A stretch of DNA of 64,000 nt from Bdellovibrio sp. SKB1291214 (GTDB lineage Bacteria; Bdellovibrionota; Bdellovibrionia; Bdellovibrionales; Bdellovibrionaceae). This document shows positions 1 through 10,471 of this stretch, piece by piece; positions within the stretch are counted from its first letter, which is position 1, and each line of letters opens with the position of its first letter. The DNA is taken from NCBI RefSeq assembly GCF_002209355.2, contig NZ_CP106855.1, forward strand, positions 744,001 to 808,000, written 5' to 3'. The notes under the pieces were generated by a model, which made no database searches, was not told the origin of the DNA, and saw only the letters and a list, made by a program, of their open reading frames with translations. Both the position numbers and the translations under genes were made by a program.

Positions 1-1048
1 TGATTTGTTCTTCCAACGTCGCTTTATCACGAGCAAGCAATTCTTGGCGCGCCTGTTGTTCTTGCAAGATCGTGCCAGTCATTTGTTCGTTACGACGAGC
101 TTGTTCGATTTCAAAACGAAGCTCTTGGATTTCCATTTCTTTTTTCTGAACTGTGGATTGTTTGTCGAAATGAAGCGTTTGGTGCTCTTCAACCATTTTC
201 TCTTTTTCAAGGATTTGAAGTTTCAAAACTTCCAATTGACCTTGAAGAGTCGAAAGGTTTGCATCGCCTTCGATTTCCATGCTTTGCGCTTCGTTGAAGA
301 TCGCTTGAGCTTCTTCAGCCGCGCGAGCCAGTTCTACGTACTGAGCTGTCGAAATCCACAAATCCAAATCTTCGATTTGGTTTTTGATAGTGCGGTAACG
401 TTCCGCACGTTGCGCTTGTCTTTGCAAAGAATCGATTTGGCGTTTCAACTCGCCCACAATGTCTTGCAAACGAAGCAAGTTTTGATCCGTCTGAACCAAT
501 TTACGTTGAGACTCTTTTTTACGAGCTTTGAACTTAGTGATACCCGCAGCTTCTTCAATAAGCATGCGGCGATCTTCAGGTTTCGAAGTGATGATCTTAC
601 CGATCATACCTTGAGCGATGATAGAGAAACCTTTAGAACCAGCACCTGTATCCATAAAGATTTCTTGCAAGTCTTTGAGACGTGCTGGTTCTTTATTGAT
701 GAAGTACTCCCCCTCGCCATTTCTGTGCAGACGACGAGTCACCATGATTTCAGAGTGCTTGATGTATTTCGCTGGGAATGCGCCACCGTCGTTTTCAAGC
801 GTCAACGACACTTCACACATACCTAGTGGAGCGTACCCTTCAGCACCACCAAAGATAACGTCAGTCATCTGAGATGCACGAAGGTCCTTCGCAGACTGGT
901 CACCCATAACCCACATAAGGGCGTCTACGATGTTAGATTTACCGCAACCATTTGGTCCCACGATACCTGTAATACCGGAATCGAAATGGATCACCGTGCG
1001 ATCTTTGAACGACTTAAAACCAATGAGTTCAATCTTTTTAATTCTCAA
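1..1048 (-). CDS. smc: Chromosome segregation protein SMC, N-terminal part (runs off the left edge)
   Basis: N-terminal ATPase head and first coiled coil of the SMC condensin, which compacts and segregates the chromosome with ScpA/ScpB. The reverse strand reads LRIKKIELIGFKSFKD, then the Walker A loop GPNGCGKSNIVD near residue 35, the family-typical GAGSKGFSIIAQG stretch near residue 140, and then long heptad-rich Glu/Gln/Arg coiled coil to the window edge. The reading frame appears to start at TTG (1046-1048), because GAGGGG lies 8 bases upstream and no ATG fits the conserved N-terminus. The hinge, second coiled coil and C-terminal head lie outside the window. The family assignment is certain; the TTG start is an inference. 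Confidence 0.95.
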   Translation of the reverse strand, partial: MRIKKIELIGFKSFKDRTVIHFDSGITGIVGPNGCGKSNIVDALMWVMGDQSAKDLRASQMTDVIFGGAEGYAPLGMCEVSLTLENDGGAFPAKYIKHSEIMVTRRLHRNGEGEYFINKEPARLKDLQEIFMDTGAGSKGFSIIAQGMIGKIITSKPEDRRMLIEEAAGITKFKARKKESQRKLVQTDQNLLRLQDIVGELKRQIDSLQRQAQRAERYRTIKNQIEDLDLWISTAQYVELARAAEEAQAIFNEAQSMEIEGDANLSTLQGQLEVLKLQILEKEKMVEEHQTLHFDKQSTVQKKEMEIQELRFEIEQARRNEQMTGTILQEQQARQELLARDKATLEEQI

Positions 1049-1123
1049 GGTATATTCCCCTCTTGAGCTACAATGAGCCTCGGCCTTCAGACCTCAGCAT
1101 CCCCTCAAAATATACAAGCCCAA

Positions 1124-1239
1124 GGTCTAGCAGGTCTTTGGCAAATCAGCTTATTCGAGGCGAGAGGGAGGAAGCCGTACACACAGTACTGCAACGACCG
1201 AGCAACGAAGAAGAAGGTGATTTGCCAAAGACCTAGACC
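1124..1239. repeat. Long inverted repeat in the smc upstream gap
   Basis: AGGTCTTTGGCAAATCA (1132-1148) is perfectly complementary to TGATTTGCCAAAGACCT (1218-1234). The pairing extends outward through GGTCTA (1124-1129) and TAGACC (1234-1239). The 70-base loop contains a GTAC..GTAC mini-palindrome flanked by GAGGCG and CGAGCAAC. Neither side has the T-run of a classical terminator. A similar, looser core is present at 38770-38920, so this may be a dispersed intergenic repeat family. Confidence 0.7.
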
Positions 1240-1440
1240 AAAGGCCATTTAACTGTCGGGTCAGAAGAGAACTATGTCAACTGTGGCATACCAAAAGAAG
1301 TCTAAACGCTGAAAAGTTAAGCAGAACTTCCCGGGTGAAATCTCAACTTGTCTATTGCGCGTTATTTGCGCCGCAGCAAGGAGATCTTTCAAACGAACCT
1401 GTCTTTACAAAGTTTTGATGTGGGAGTCGGAAAAATTAAG

Positions 1441-1484
1441 GCCTCCTTGATCACACCGGATCTATGATCCGCGTATCAGGAGGC
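1441..1484 (+). promoter_or_regulatory. Hairpin that buries the Shine-Dalgarno of the small ORF
   Basis: GCCTCCTTGAT (1441-1451) pairs with ATCAGGAGGC (1475-1484) with a one-base bulge, around an inner perfect helix CGGATC-tat-GATCCG (1457-1471). The right arm contains the AGGAGG ribosome-binding site (1478-1483) of the ORF starting at 1489. If transcribed, the leader should fold so that translation is blocked unless the helix is opened. No T-run follows, so it is not an ordinary terminator. Confidence 0.55.
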
Positions 1485-1488
1485 ATCT

Positions 1489-1605
1489 ATGCAATACAAG
1501 AAATCTGAAATTTATCCGAAAGAAAGATTCTCCAAAGGGTTTGCTGTCAGAATCTTACTGAGCACGTTAACACTCACCGTTTTGGTGACGTACTTTGCGA
1601 ATTAG
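1489..1605 (+). CDS. Small single-span membrane peptide, 38 residues
   Basis: ATG at 1489 with a perfect AGGAGG six bases upstream opens a 38-residue frame ending in TAG at 1603-1605. The product has a basic/charged N-terminus (MQYKKSEIYPKERF) and a C-terminal hydrophobic helix (about residues 19-37), as expected of a small inner-membrane protein. Its last bases overlap the end of the convergent gene at 1602 by four. The SD is locked in a hairpin, an architecture seen in leaders of type I toxins and other tightly controlled small proteins. I do not recognise the family. The SD and coding appearance argue that it is real, but expression is unproven. Confidence 0.5.
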   Translation: MQYKKSEIYPKERFSKGFAVRILLSTLTLTVLVTYFAN

Positions 1606-2648
1606 TTGATTCGTAAAGTTCCGACATAGGCACCTTTATGATCAAAGATTTTAAAGGTGCTATTTTTCGCGCTAGGCAAGCTCAGCTGAATTTGCAAACC
1701 GTGATAATAATTGTACATGGCATTTTGATTTGGAAATCTAGGTCGGTTCTCGATATCGATTCGCACCATGTGGGACTCTTGAAAAAAATCACTCATGACA
1801 ATGAAAAAGAAAGACTCTGGATTTTGCGCTGATCGCAAACGCATGATATCGCGCAAATCAATAGGACTTGGAAAAGGATCCGAGCAAACCGTTATATCGG
1901 AATTCACACAAAGATTTTTCGCCATCACATCTGCCCCACCCAGAAATTGCTCTAACGGCACTCGCACAGGGCTCCAATCAGCTTGCATCAATGACGAAGG
2001 GCGCGCGTCCAACATAATCGCGGGAACAACTGGCAAAATAGGTTCATTCAAGAATCTGCCCAAAGTATAAAGCATTCGAATCAAATCTTCTTTGAGCGAA
2101 CCCGGCGTAAAATAAGCCTGTGCACTTTGCTCGATTGAGATAATTTGTTGATAGGTTGCTTTTTGATTCACGATCCACAAGGCCTCATGAAACAACACAG
2201 CTGCCTGTTCAATTTCGCTTAAGCGGAAAAACTCCGGCAAAAGCATCGTGCGTTTTGTAGTGGGTTCAGTCACCGCAAAAATGACCACTTGATCAACAGG
2301 TACATGCAATATCTGCGAATAAATCAGTGTCAGTTCCTTGCGAGTCTGCGGATCAAATTTGTCCTCGGTAATTTGATGATAGCTCCGCGCAAAAGATGGA
2401 ATGACCGCCGCCGCAAGATCCGCTTTCACATTGTCAGGGACTGGCATCGCTAAAAGCTTTTCATTCAACAAGCTAAGACCTGGTACAGAGGCGTAAGCCA
2501 AGGCTTCTTTGTTAACCGTTATGCGAGCGGAACCGAATGTTTGGTAATTTCCACCCTCTTTCGTCCCGCCACCACCATTTTGCACTTCTTTGGCAGCATA
2601 GACATTTAAAGAAAAAAGAATAATCAAAACGATGGAGAGTGTTTTCAT
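1602..2648 (-). CDS. Exported protein of unknown function partnered with a TIGR02147-type regulator
   Basis: A 348-residue protein with a Sec signal peptide (MKTLSIVLIILFSLNVYAA) followed by a Gly-rich segment (NGGGGTKEGGN). A motif HEALW in a short helix (around residue 155) recalls a half metal-binding site, but no full HExxH is present, so I assign no enzymatic role. Its start overlaps the stop of the upstream regulator gene by four bases (ATGA), implying translational coupling and shared expression. From the pairing I infer that the regulator and this exported protein form one functional unit. I do not recognise a named domain. Confidence 0.8.
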   Translation of the reverse strand: MKTLSIVLIILFSLNVYAAKEVQNGGGGTKEGGNYQTFGSARITVNKEALAYASVPGLSLLNEKLLAMPVPDNVKADLAAAVIPSFARSYHQITEDKFDPQTRKELTLIYSQILHVPVDQVVIFAVTEPTTKRTMLLPEFFRLSEIEQAAVLFHEALWIVNQKATYQQIISIEQSAQAYFTPGSLKEDLIRMLYTLGRFLNEPILPVVPAIMLDARPSSLMQADWSPVRVPLEQFLGGADVMAKNLCVNSDITVCSDPFPSPIDLRDIMRLRSAQNPESFFFIVMSDFFQESHMVRIDIENRPRFPNQNAMYNYYHGLQIQLSLPSAKNSTFKIFDHKGAYVGTLRIN

Positions 2649-3454
2649 TCTGTGTCCCCTTTTAATTCAAACAGTTGCATGGAAAGGCTGTATACCTTTT
2701 CCTTGCCGGGCATGGACTCTAACTCTTTCACCAAAGCCCGGCGAAATTCGCGCAAACGGTCCTTGGCATATTTCATCTGCTCAGCACTCATCGCGAAAAT
2801 CACAGAGGAGAATTCGCGGTGTTCAACGTGGTCTTTTTCGATGGATCTTTTCGCGCGCGACAACATTTGGTGGTGAAAGTTTTTAATCGCCAGAGACGAC
2901 ACATCTGCTGAAGTGGTGAAATCCCCTTCAAGTGCCACCCAACGCTCTTGAGAAGTGTCCAACATTTTATTTTCAACCAATCGAGCCACAATATCGTCGA
3001 CTTCATAGTGAGGCAGCCCCAAGCGATCTGCGAAAGCTGCAACCGACGTTTCAATATCAGGAATATTCAATAGTTCCAAAACAGCTAAGCATCGCCAATC
3101 CGAAACGGTATTAAATTCAGAATCTGTCAAAGTGCGTTCATCCATCAAGTACATGCGAACGCGCTCTCTTGCTTCCTTCTTGGCTATTGCGCTGCGAGCA
3201 TGTTCTGCGCGAATTAAGTCCAAAAAGTATTCGCGGTCCTTTTCGACCAAACCGAATTTTTCTGCCATCTCTGCGCCTTTAACGTCAGACAGCCCCACCT
3301 TGCCATTCATGATTTCACTGAGGCGAGAAGCATTTAACTCAAGGTCTCGCGCAAAGGCCCGCAAAGAGTAAGAGGAATTCTTACGCTTTCTTCTTTTGAA
3401 CTCTTCAAAAAGGAAATCTCTGTATGTCGGGGTCTTCATTGAATCTGTGCTCAT
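2645..3454 (-). CDS. TIGR02147-like helix-turn-helix regulator (DUF4423 type)
   Basis: The N-terminus TYRDFLFEEFKRRK..SYSLRAFARDL, with SRLSEIMNGK as the recognition-helix region, is characteristic of the TIGR02147/DUF4423 family, common in Fibrobacteres and Bdellovibrio. The C-terminal half is the alpha-helical winged domain with the typical ending in a SLSMQLFELK-like strand. The open frame extends to a GTG at 3508, but the conserved start region favours ATG 3454 (MSTDSMKTP) or the ATG five codons later. No start has a strong SD. The gene is followed with a 4-base overlap by an exported protein. Family known, target genes unknown; the regulator may control its own operon. Confidence 0.8.
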   Translation of the reverse strand: MSTDSMKTPTYRDFLFEEFKRRKRKNSSYSLRAFARDLELNASRLSEIMNGKVGLSDVKGAEMAEKFGLVEKDREYFLDLIRAEHARSAIAKKEARERVRMYLMDERTLTDSEFNTVSDWRCLAVLELLNIPDIETSVAAFADRLGLPHYEVDDIVARLVENKMLDTSQERWVALEGDFTTSADVSSLAIKNFHHQMLSRAKRSIEKDHVEHREFSSVIFAMSAEQMKYAKDRLREFRRALVKELESMPGKEKVYSLSMQLFELKGDTE

Positions 3455-3638
3455 AACGCCGTCATTAAACATCGGTAACTTTATTTGTCGAACCATAACA
3501 CACGGCACTGTTTAGTTTTTCGGCATCATCATCGCATTGAAATGTAAGTAATTCGATACTCCGCCACCACCGCCAATGGACGCTAGTTGGAGTGTTCGAG
3601 CTTTGACAGGTGTGTAACCTTTTTCGGGAGATCTCACA

Positions 3639-5387
3639 ATGAGACAGTTTGCAGTAATTGCTCTATTGATGCCGGCAGTTCTTATGGGCTGCCGTCAGGA
3701 CAGTGGTAAAGAAGCAAAAACTCCAAGCGCTTTGGTATCTTCCCGGTCCAATAAGCCCGGTTCCACGATCAATGCCGATGGGACCATTCAATCCAGCAAG
3801 GACGATCGCGATTTTACAACGAGTCGAGCAGAGGTCTATAAGGCTTACTACCCTCTTGAGTTCGACTGCGCAAAGGATCTATGTCAGCCCATCTTTGATA
3901 AGTACCCAAGCATCATTAAGGCCGTGGAGGCCGCTAAGAAGCCCACAGCGGATCAAAAGGCGTATTTTGATCAATATATCCAACCCGCCCTGATTGAATA
4001 CAATACGGTCAGCAAAGAGCAGTCGCGCCAGTGGTTGAAAGCCATTCAGAACCAAGAGGCCCAATTTAAAAACACGGAACTTTCCGAGGATCAAATCCGG
4101 ATCATTCAAACTATTTCCTCCATGCAAAAGATCAAAGACACACCCGAGCTTCTGAATTACTGGCAAAAGCGATTAGTTCAAGTGCCGTTTTATCGCGCGA
4201 ACTTGATCTTTCAACAGATGGGCAAATGGACCTATTTGCAGGAAATGTATCCCACTCTTTCCATGGAAGAAGCGGCCCGTTCTGAACTCAAGATCGTGAA
4301 TCAACTTTTAAAAAGATTTGCCGAGGTCATTCGTGGTGCCGACCCCGTTGACCCTATGATCAGCTCAAAAATTGAAGCCGGACAAACTTTGGATATCGAG
4401 GAAGTTGAAGCCTTCACGAGTTATGCAGGCTCCATTCGTCTGTTGGATCATTTTCTTTTTGGCGAAGGGGCCTCTATCATTACGAAGTTGATGAAAAAGC
4501 AGCCTCTGACTTCGGCACAATTGTACGCTATCTATGATAAGGGCACGATCAAGAAAGACTTAGAAAAAAAGCTGCAGACTGATTTGAAAAATAACTGCTC
4601 GGAAAAATATTTCCAATCAATCAACCTCTATCCACAGCAAGCCCAATTAGAAAAATATAAAACCCTGGCAGAGCAAACTCGTGAAACAGCCCTAGCCCAA
4701 CTTAACCCACAAGACCCTGCTTACGAAAAAGTAAAGCAGATCAAAATCCTTTATCCACCGACGGCATCTGCGAATAGCACCGCCTGGCTTCGCTCTTTGA
4801 AAAGTGAAATTGGTCGCATGAAGGCTGACACGGCAAACCTCTCTCAAATCGACATTCAGTCGTTATACTCAGTTGTTCTTTTACGTTCCATCTCAGGTTC
4901 CACGGCCGACCAGAAAGACCTTTGCCCGCGAATCCCAGACTCCGAAATTTCTGACAAAAACATGGTGGCCTTTGGCTACGTGATGGTGTCTTGGTATTCG
5001 ACGCGCTATCCAGAAGTGGGCGCCTCTATTCTGGCCCATGAAATGGGTCATACGGTTTTTGAATACAGCAATGCGATTGATTCTGCGAAAGCGTGCTTGA
5101 TTGGCAAACAAACGTCAGAGACCTTCGCAAACGAAGATTTCGCCGACCTCTTTTCTGCAAAAGTGGGCAGTGAACTTTCTCGCAAGTACCAGATCGGGCC
5201 AGCAAATGTTGGTTGCAATCTCATGGAGCATTTAAGTCTTTTGCAGCAAACGGACAAGGATGACAATCACTCCACAACGCTTTTCCGCGCCCTGCAGTTT
5301 GCAACAGCGACAGGACAGACAATTCCCCAGTCCTGCCAGGATCTTGTAAGCCGGGATAATGCAAACGTTTTAAAGTCTTGTCACTAA
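3639..5387 (+). CDS. Lipoprotein with gluzincin-type zinc metallopeptidase motif
   Basis: Residues 1-18 form a lipoprotein signal peptide ending in the lipobox LMGC. The long middle part is helical and unassigned. Near residue 467 is HEMGH, a classic HExxH zinc site, followed about 30 residues later by NEDFADLFSAKVG. There a glutamate and aspartate in an ExxxD arrangement resemble the third ligand of M13 (neprilysin-like) peptidases. Several C-terminal cysteines could form periplasmic disulfides. GGGAG lies 9 bases before the ATG. It is probably membrane-anchored on the periplasmic or outer-membrane face. The metallopeptidase role is inferred from the two motifs only. It ends convergently, overlapping the next gene by four bases. 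Confidence 0.7.
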   Translation: MRQFAVIALLMPAVLMGCRQDSGKEAKTPSALVSSRSNKPGSTINADGTIQSSKDDRDFTTSRAEVYKAYYPLEFDCAKDLCQPIFDKYPSIIKAVEAAKKPTADQKAYFDQYIQPALIEYNTVSKEQSRQWLKAIQNQEAQFKNTELSEDQIRIIQTISSMQKIKDTPELLNYWQKRLVQVPFYRANLIFQQMGKWTYLQEMYPTLSMEEAARSELKIVNQLLKRFAEVIRGADPVDPMISSKIEAGQTLDIEEVEAFTSYAGSIRLLDHFLFGEGASIITKLMKKQPLTSAQLYAIYDKGTIKKDLEKKLQTDLKNNCSEKYFQSINLYPQQAQLEKYKTLAEQTRETALAQLNPQDPAYEKVKQIKILYPPTASANSTAWLRSLKSEIGRMKADTANLSQIDIQSLYSVVLLRSISGSTADQKDLCPRIPDSEISDKNMVAFGYVMVSWYSTRYPEVGASILAHEMGHTVFEYSNAIDSAKACLIGKQTSETFANEDFADLFSAKVGSELSRKYQIGPANVGCNLMEHLSLLQQTDKDDNHSTTLFRALQFATATGQTIPQSCQDLVSRDNANVLKSCH

Positions 5388-6283
5388 TCGATAGGAATCA
5401 ATCGTTCCCGTCTTAGTTTGCGATAGCGATTGATCACACCTTGAGTGTCTTCGGGCGAGACTGAGGGTCTTGCCGATTCACCGAATTGGTATGTAAGCCC
5501 CACGCCGTAACCCACGTTTAAATCTGTTTTATGCAAAGGGCTTGCGCGATTTGCGGACCACGAATAGTCAGAAACCGATCCCCCGATATACATCGAAAAA
5601 CGACCTGACGAAAATCTTTGATAATAGGATAGATTGTTGTTCAAAAAGCCTGACACCGCATTGTAGGCAGGCCTTGTGGCCGTCGCATAGGTTGGATCAA
5701 CCTGAAAATATGTGCGCATATATTCATCTGTGGCCGCGTTCATTTCCAAGGCTGCGGTGCCAGAAATTATAATTGGCGAAGCAAAGGGGCCACGAGTCTC
5801 CCCTTCCCAACGATAAATCAATTGAGCTTTAAAGCGCATTCCGTTTTGACGAATGTACGAGCCATCAGCTGCTGCAGATAAAAAGGGAGCCAGTTGAAAT
5901 TCCCACGTCCTGCCGCTTGCATACACTAACTGTGGACCCCCATCTAAAACCAGCGGCAGGTTTTCCATCCCAGCACGCGCCAAGTTTTTGGTGGAATCCA
6001 AAGGCAATCGTCCACCCCCAGAAAATTCCAAGGACCATGAGTCCGTTTTAAAAAGATAAGCACGCCCCCCTTCACGGTCGTCGGCGCGCAAAAATTCGCC
6101 ACGATATTGAAAGGTCGGAAATGGAATCATTATGTCGGAGTATTCATCAGAGGACGGATAATCAGCGTAGCGAATATAACCCAGACCTAAGCCCCAGTCC
6201 CATAACGGAGGTGCTTGCTCGTCGCCCGCGACAGCGAACGGAGTGATCGAAAGTACCAAAAGAAGGGTCAACAAAACTCGCAT
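5384..6283 (-). CDS. MipA/OmpV family outer-membrane protein
   Basis: A 299-residue barrel-like protein with signal peptide MRVLLTLLLVLSITPFAVA. The start of the mature part (WDWGLGLGYIRYADYPSSDEY, then PFPTFQYRGEFLRAD) is the hallmark of the MipA/OmpV family, which includes MltA-interacting scaffolds and small-solute porins. Alternating hydrophobic strands continue to the C-terminus, followed by a charged tail (RKLRRERLIPID) rather than the usual terminal aromatic residue. It is the last gene before convergence with the metallopeptidase-like lipoprotein. In other bacteria MipA links murein hydrolases to synthases; whether that applies here is unknown. Confidence 0.8.
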   Translation of the reverse strand: MRVLLTLLLVLSITPFAVAGDEQAPPLWDWGLGLGYIRYADYPSSDEYSDIMIPFPTFQYRGEFLRADDREGGRAYLFKTDSWSLEFSGGGRLPLDSTKNLARAGMENLPLVLDGGPQLVYASGRTWEFQLAPFLSAAADGSYIRQNGMRFKAQLIYRWEGETRGPFASPIIISGTAALEMNAATDEYMRTYFQVDPTYATATRPAYNAVSGFLNNNLSYYQRFSSGRFSMYIGGSVSDYSWSANRASPLHKTDLNVGYGVGLTYQFGESARPSVSPEDTQGVINRYRKLRRERLIPID

Positions 6284-6364
6284 GAAAGCGTATCGGACTT
6301 TTTTCTGCTTTCACAACTGGACAACCTGGAATTAATTCAAAGAAACGATCGCATTGAAAAGCAA

Positions 6365-6395
6365 GTTAGGGAGCCTGTGAGGCTCCCTAACCTTT
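6365..6395. terminator. Terminator hairpin after ppdK
   Basis: Perfect 12-bp stem GTTAGGGAGCCT / AGGCTCCCTAAC with a GTG loop (6365-6391), directly behind the ppdK stop codon. The reverse-strand T tract is interrupted, so efficiency is uncertain. Confidence 0.7.
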
Positions 6396-9116
<2,721 letters not shown>

Positions 9117-9162
9117 AGTTTTCCTTCCAGCTTTGTCTTCATTTTTCTTGTGAATACCTAGG

Positions 9163-9191
9163 ATAAGATCAAGCTAAACCCCTAATATCAA
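9163..9191 (-). promoter_or_regulatory. Candidate sigma-70-type promoter of ppdK
   Basis: On the reverse strand TTGATA (9186-9191) and TCTTAT (9163-9168) are separated by 17 bases and lie about 45-75 bases before the ATG. This is pattern matching only. Confidence 0.35.
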
Positions 9192-9399
9192 TGAAATATT
9201 TCGACACTTCGCCCCTCGCAATATAAGGGTCAACGCTCGATCCACGGGGTTCCGGAAACTTAAAGAAAAACCAGCACTTAGGTGACAAAATTTTGTACGT
9301 TCTTGCCTGTTTTACACGCGAAGCATTTACTTCACCGACGGTTCGCCTCGCTATGTTAAAACTCTGTTCATCTTATTTAACGAATTTAAGGAGATTTCC

Positions 9400-9702
9400 A
9401 TGAAAGTATTCGCTGTTCTTTTGACTATGATGGTTTCCATTTCTGCCTTCGCAAACGAGTGCAATAAAGAAGACGCACAAATCGTGGGCACTATCGTTTC
9501 TATTCAGCAAACAGACGGCGATCTTTGCGTGGCTCAACTTTCTTTCCGCAAAGGTATGTACAATCCAAATTACACTTGCCCGCTTGATAGAGACGTTGTT
9601 CTTTCTCAAGGTGTTTTGCTTGAATGTGGTCCGGTTGTTGGCTCACAAGTAGACGGTATCTTGTATCGCACTAGCGAAACAGGTCCGATCCTACTTTACT
9701 AA
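9400..9702 (+). CDS. Small exported protein of unknown function
   Basis: A 100-residue protein with a clear signal peptide (MKVFAVLLTMMVSISAFA) and four cysteines in the mature part, which could form two disulfides in the periplasm. AAGGAG lies 8 bases before the ATG. It is monocistronic, flanked by a 280-base upstream gap and a strong bidirectional terminator (9721-9754). No family recognised. Size, signal peptide and single-gene arrangement match many small secreted proteins of predatory bacteria, but no function can be assigned. Confidence 0.8.
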   Translation: MKVFAVLLTMMVSISAFANECNKEDAQIVGTIVSIQQTDGDLCVAQLSFRKGMYNPNYTCPLDRDVVLSQGVLLECGPVVGSQVDGILYRTSETGPILLY

Positions 9703-9720
9703 TCTGATTTAAAATTCGGA

Positions 9721-9754
9721 AAAAAAGGGAGCTTTAAGAAGCTCCCTTTTTTTA
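9721..9754. terminator. Bidirectional terminator
   Basis: A-run, GGGAGCTT (9727-9734), TAAG loop, AAGCTCCC (9739-9746), T-run of 8. It serves the gene at 9400 (+) and the convergent gene ending at 9752 (-). Confidence 0.9.
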
Positions 9755-10420
9755 TCTTTTTCTCAGCTGACTGTAGTTGCGCAGGTAAAGCTTACGATCC
9801 CGATACTCCATCACGATAAATTTTCCCGAATCAAACACCGAGCGGATGATTCCAGGATTTCCAGCTGATAGCACTTCGTACTCCGAGCAAAAGCCTTTAA
9901 AGCAATCGATTCGCTTTGCAACGAGGGGTTCGTTTCTGACATAGGAACGTCCATCAGTGTCTTCGATAACTATAAAGAGTCCGCGTTCATAAACGGCTCG
10001 CACGGTTCCTTGGGAGTATTGTTGATTTTTAAAGGGCCCGGTCAATACACGGTCACCCGGCCAGATATTGCGGGGACCTTTTTCCATTTTTCGCGAGATA
10101 TAGCGTGCTTCGCGTTTATAAATTTGCTGATCATCATCGTCTCGAACAGTGATCACTCTGCCGTCTTTCGATACGTCAACCACCATCCCCATAAAGTACT
10201 GACCACTTTTGAAAGGTCCCGATAAAACGAAATCGCCAATTTTAATTCGGCCTGGTGCGGGAGTCGGTGCCGGTGGTTGCTGGGGCGGAACGGGATCACC
10301 TGGATCCGGTGGGAGTGGTTGCGGAAGCTCATCCCCCGGTGTTGGAAGATCTTGAATTTCCGCCAAGGAGAAAGTTGAAAAACCAAAGAACAGAGTAAGG
10401 ACAAGCAATACCGTCTTCAT
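9752..10420 (-). CDS. Exported Pro-rich protein with three small beta-barrel repeats
   Basis: Signal peptide (MKTVLLVLTLFFGFSTFSLA) followed by an acidic, proline-rich linker (residues about 23-58), then three similar units of about 55 residues. Each begins with a GD-V-L-GPF pattern and contains a strand pair such as GTVRAVYERGLFIVIEDTDG, reminiscent of KOW/Tudor/SH3-type barrels that bind proteins or sugars. The ATG at 10420 is preferred over an upstream GTG because AAGGAG is 8 bases upstream of it. The protein is a clear paralogue of the next gene (10472-11329), with the same signal-linker-repeat plan, so the pair arose by duplication. Function unknown. Confidence 0.8.
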   Translation of the reverse strand: MKTVLLVLTLFFGFSTFSLAEIQDLPTPGDELPQPLPPDPGDPVPPQQPPAPTPAPGRIKIGDFVLSGPFKSGQYFMGMVVDVSKDGRVITVRDDDDQQIYKREARYISRKMEKGPRNIWPGDRVLTGPFKNQQYSQGTVRAVYERGLFIVIEDTDGRSYVRNEPLVAKRIDCFKGFCSEYEVLSAGNPGIIRSVFDSGKFIVMEYRDRKLYLRNYSQLRKR

Positions 10421-10471
10421 AAACACGACTCCTTATTTTAGGTGCCGTGTTCGAAATTCATACGGCCCCTC

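Larger units (their letters stand above)
1049..1488. other. Intergenic stretch upstream of smc with a long inverted repeat
   Basis: About 440 bases lie between smc and the small ORF at 1489. The left part holds a long inverted repeat (1124-1239, listed separately). The middle (about 1245-1440) shows no ORF with a credible SD and no recognisable RNA. The right end is the hairpin leader of the small ORF. Promoters for smc (leftward) and the small ORF (rightward) must lie here, but I cannot place them with confidence. Confidence 0.6.

Noticed and set aside
5-826. Long open frame on the + strand at the left edge
   Set aside because: It is the antisense shadow of smc, whose reverse-strand product has Walker A and coiled-coil features.
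1320-1440. Possible coding region with AAGGAG at about 1378-1383
   Set aside because: No ATG/GTG/TTG at suitable spacing opens a frame of useful length.
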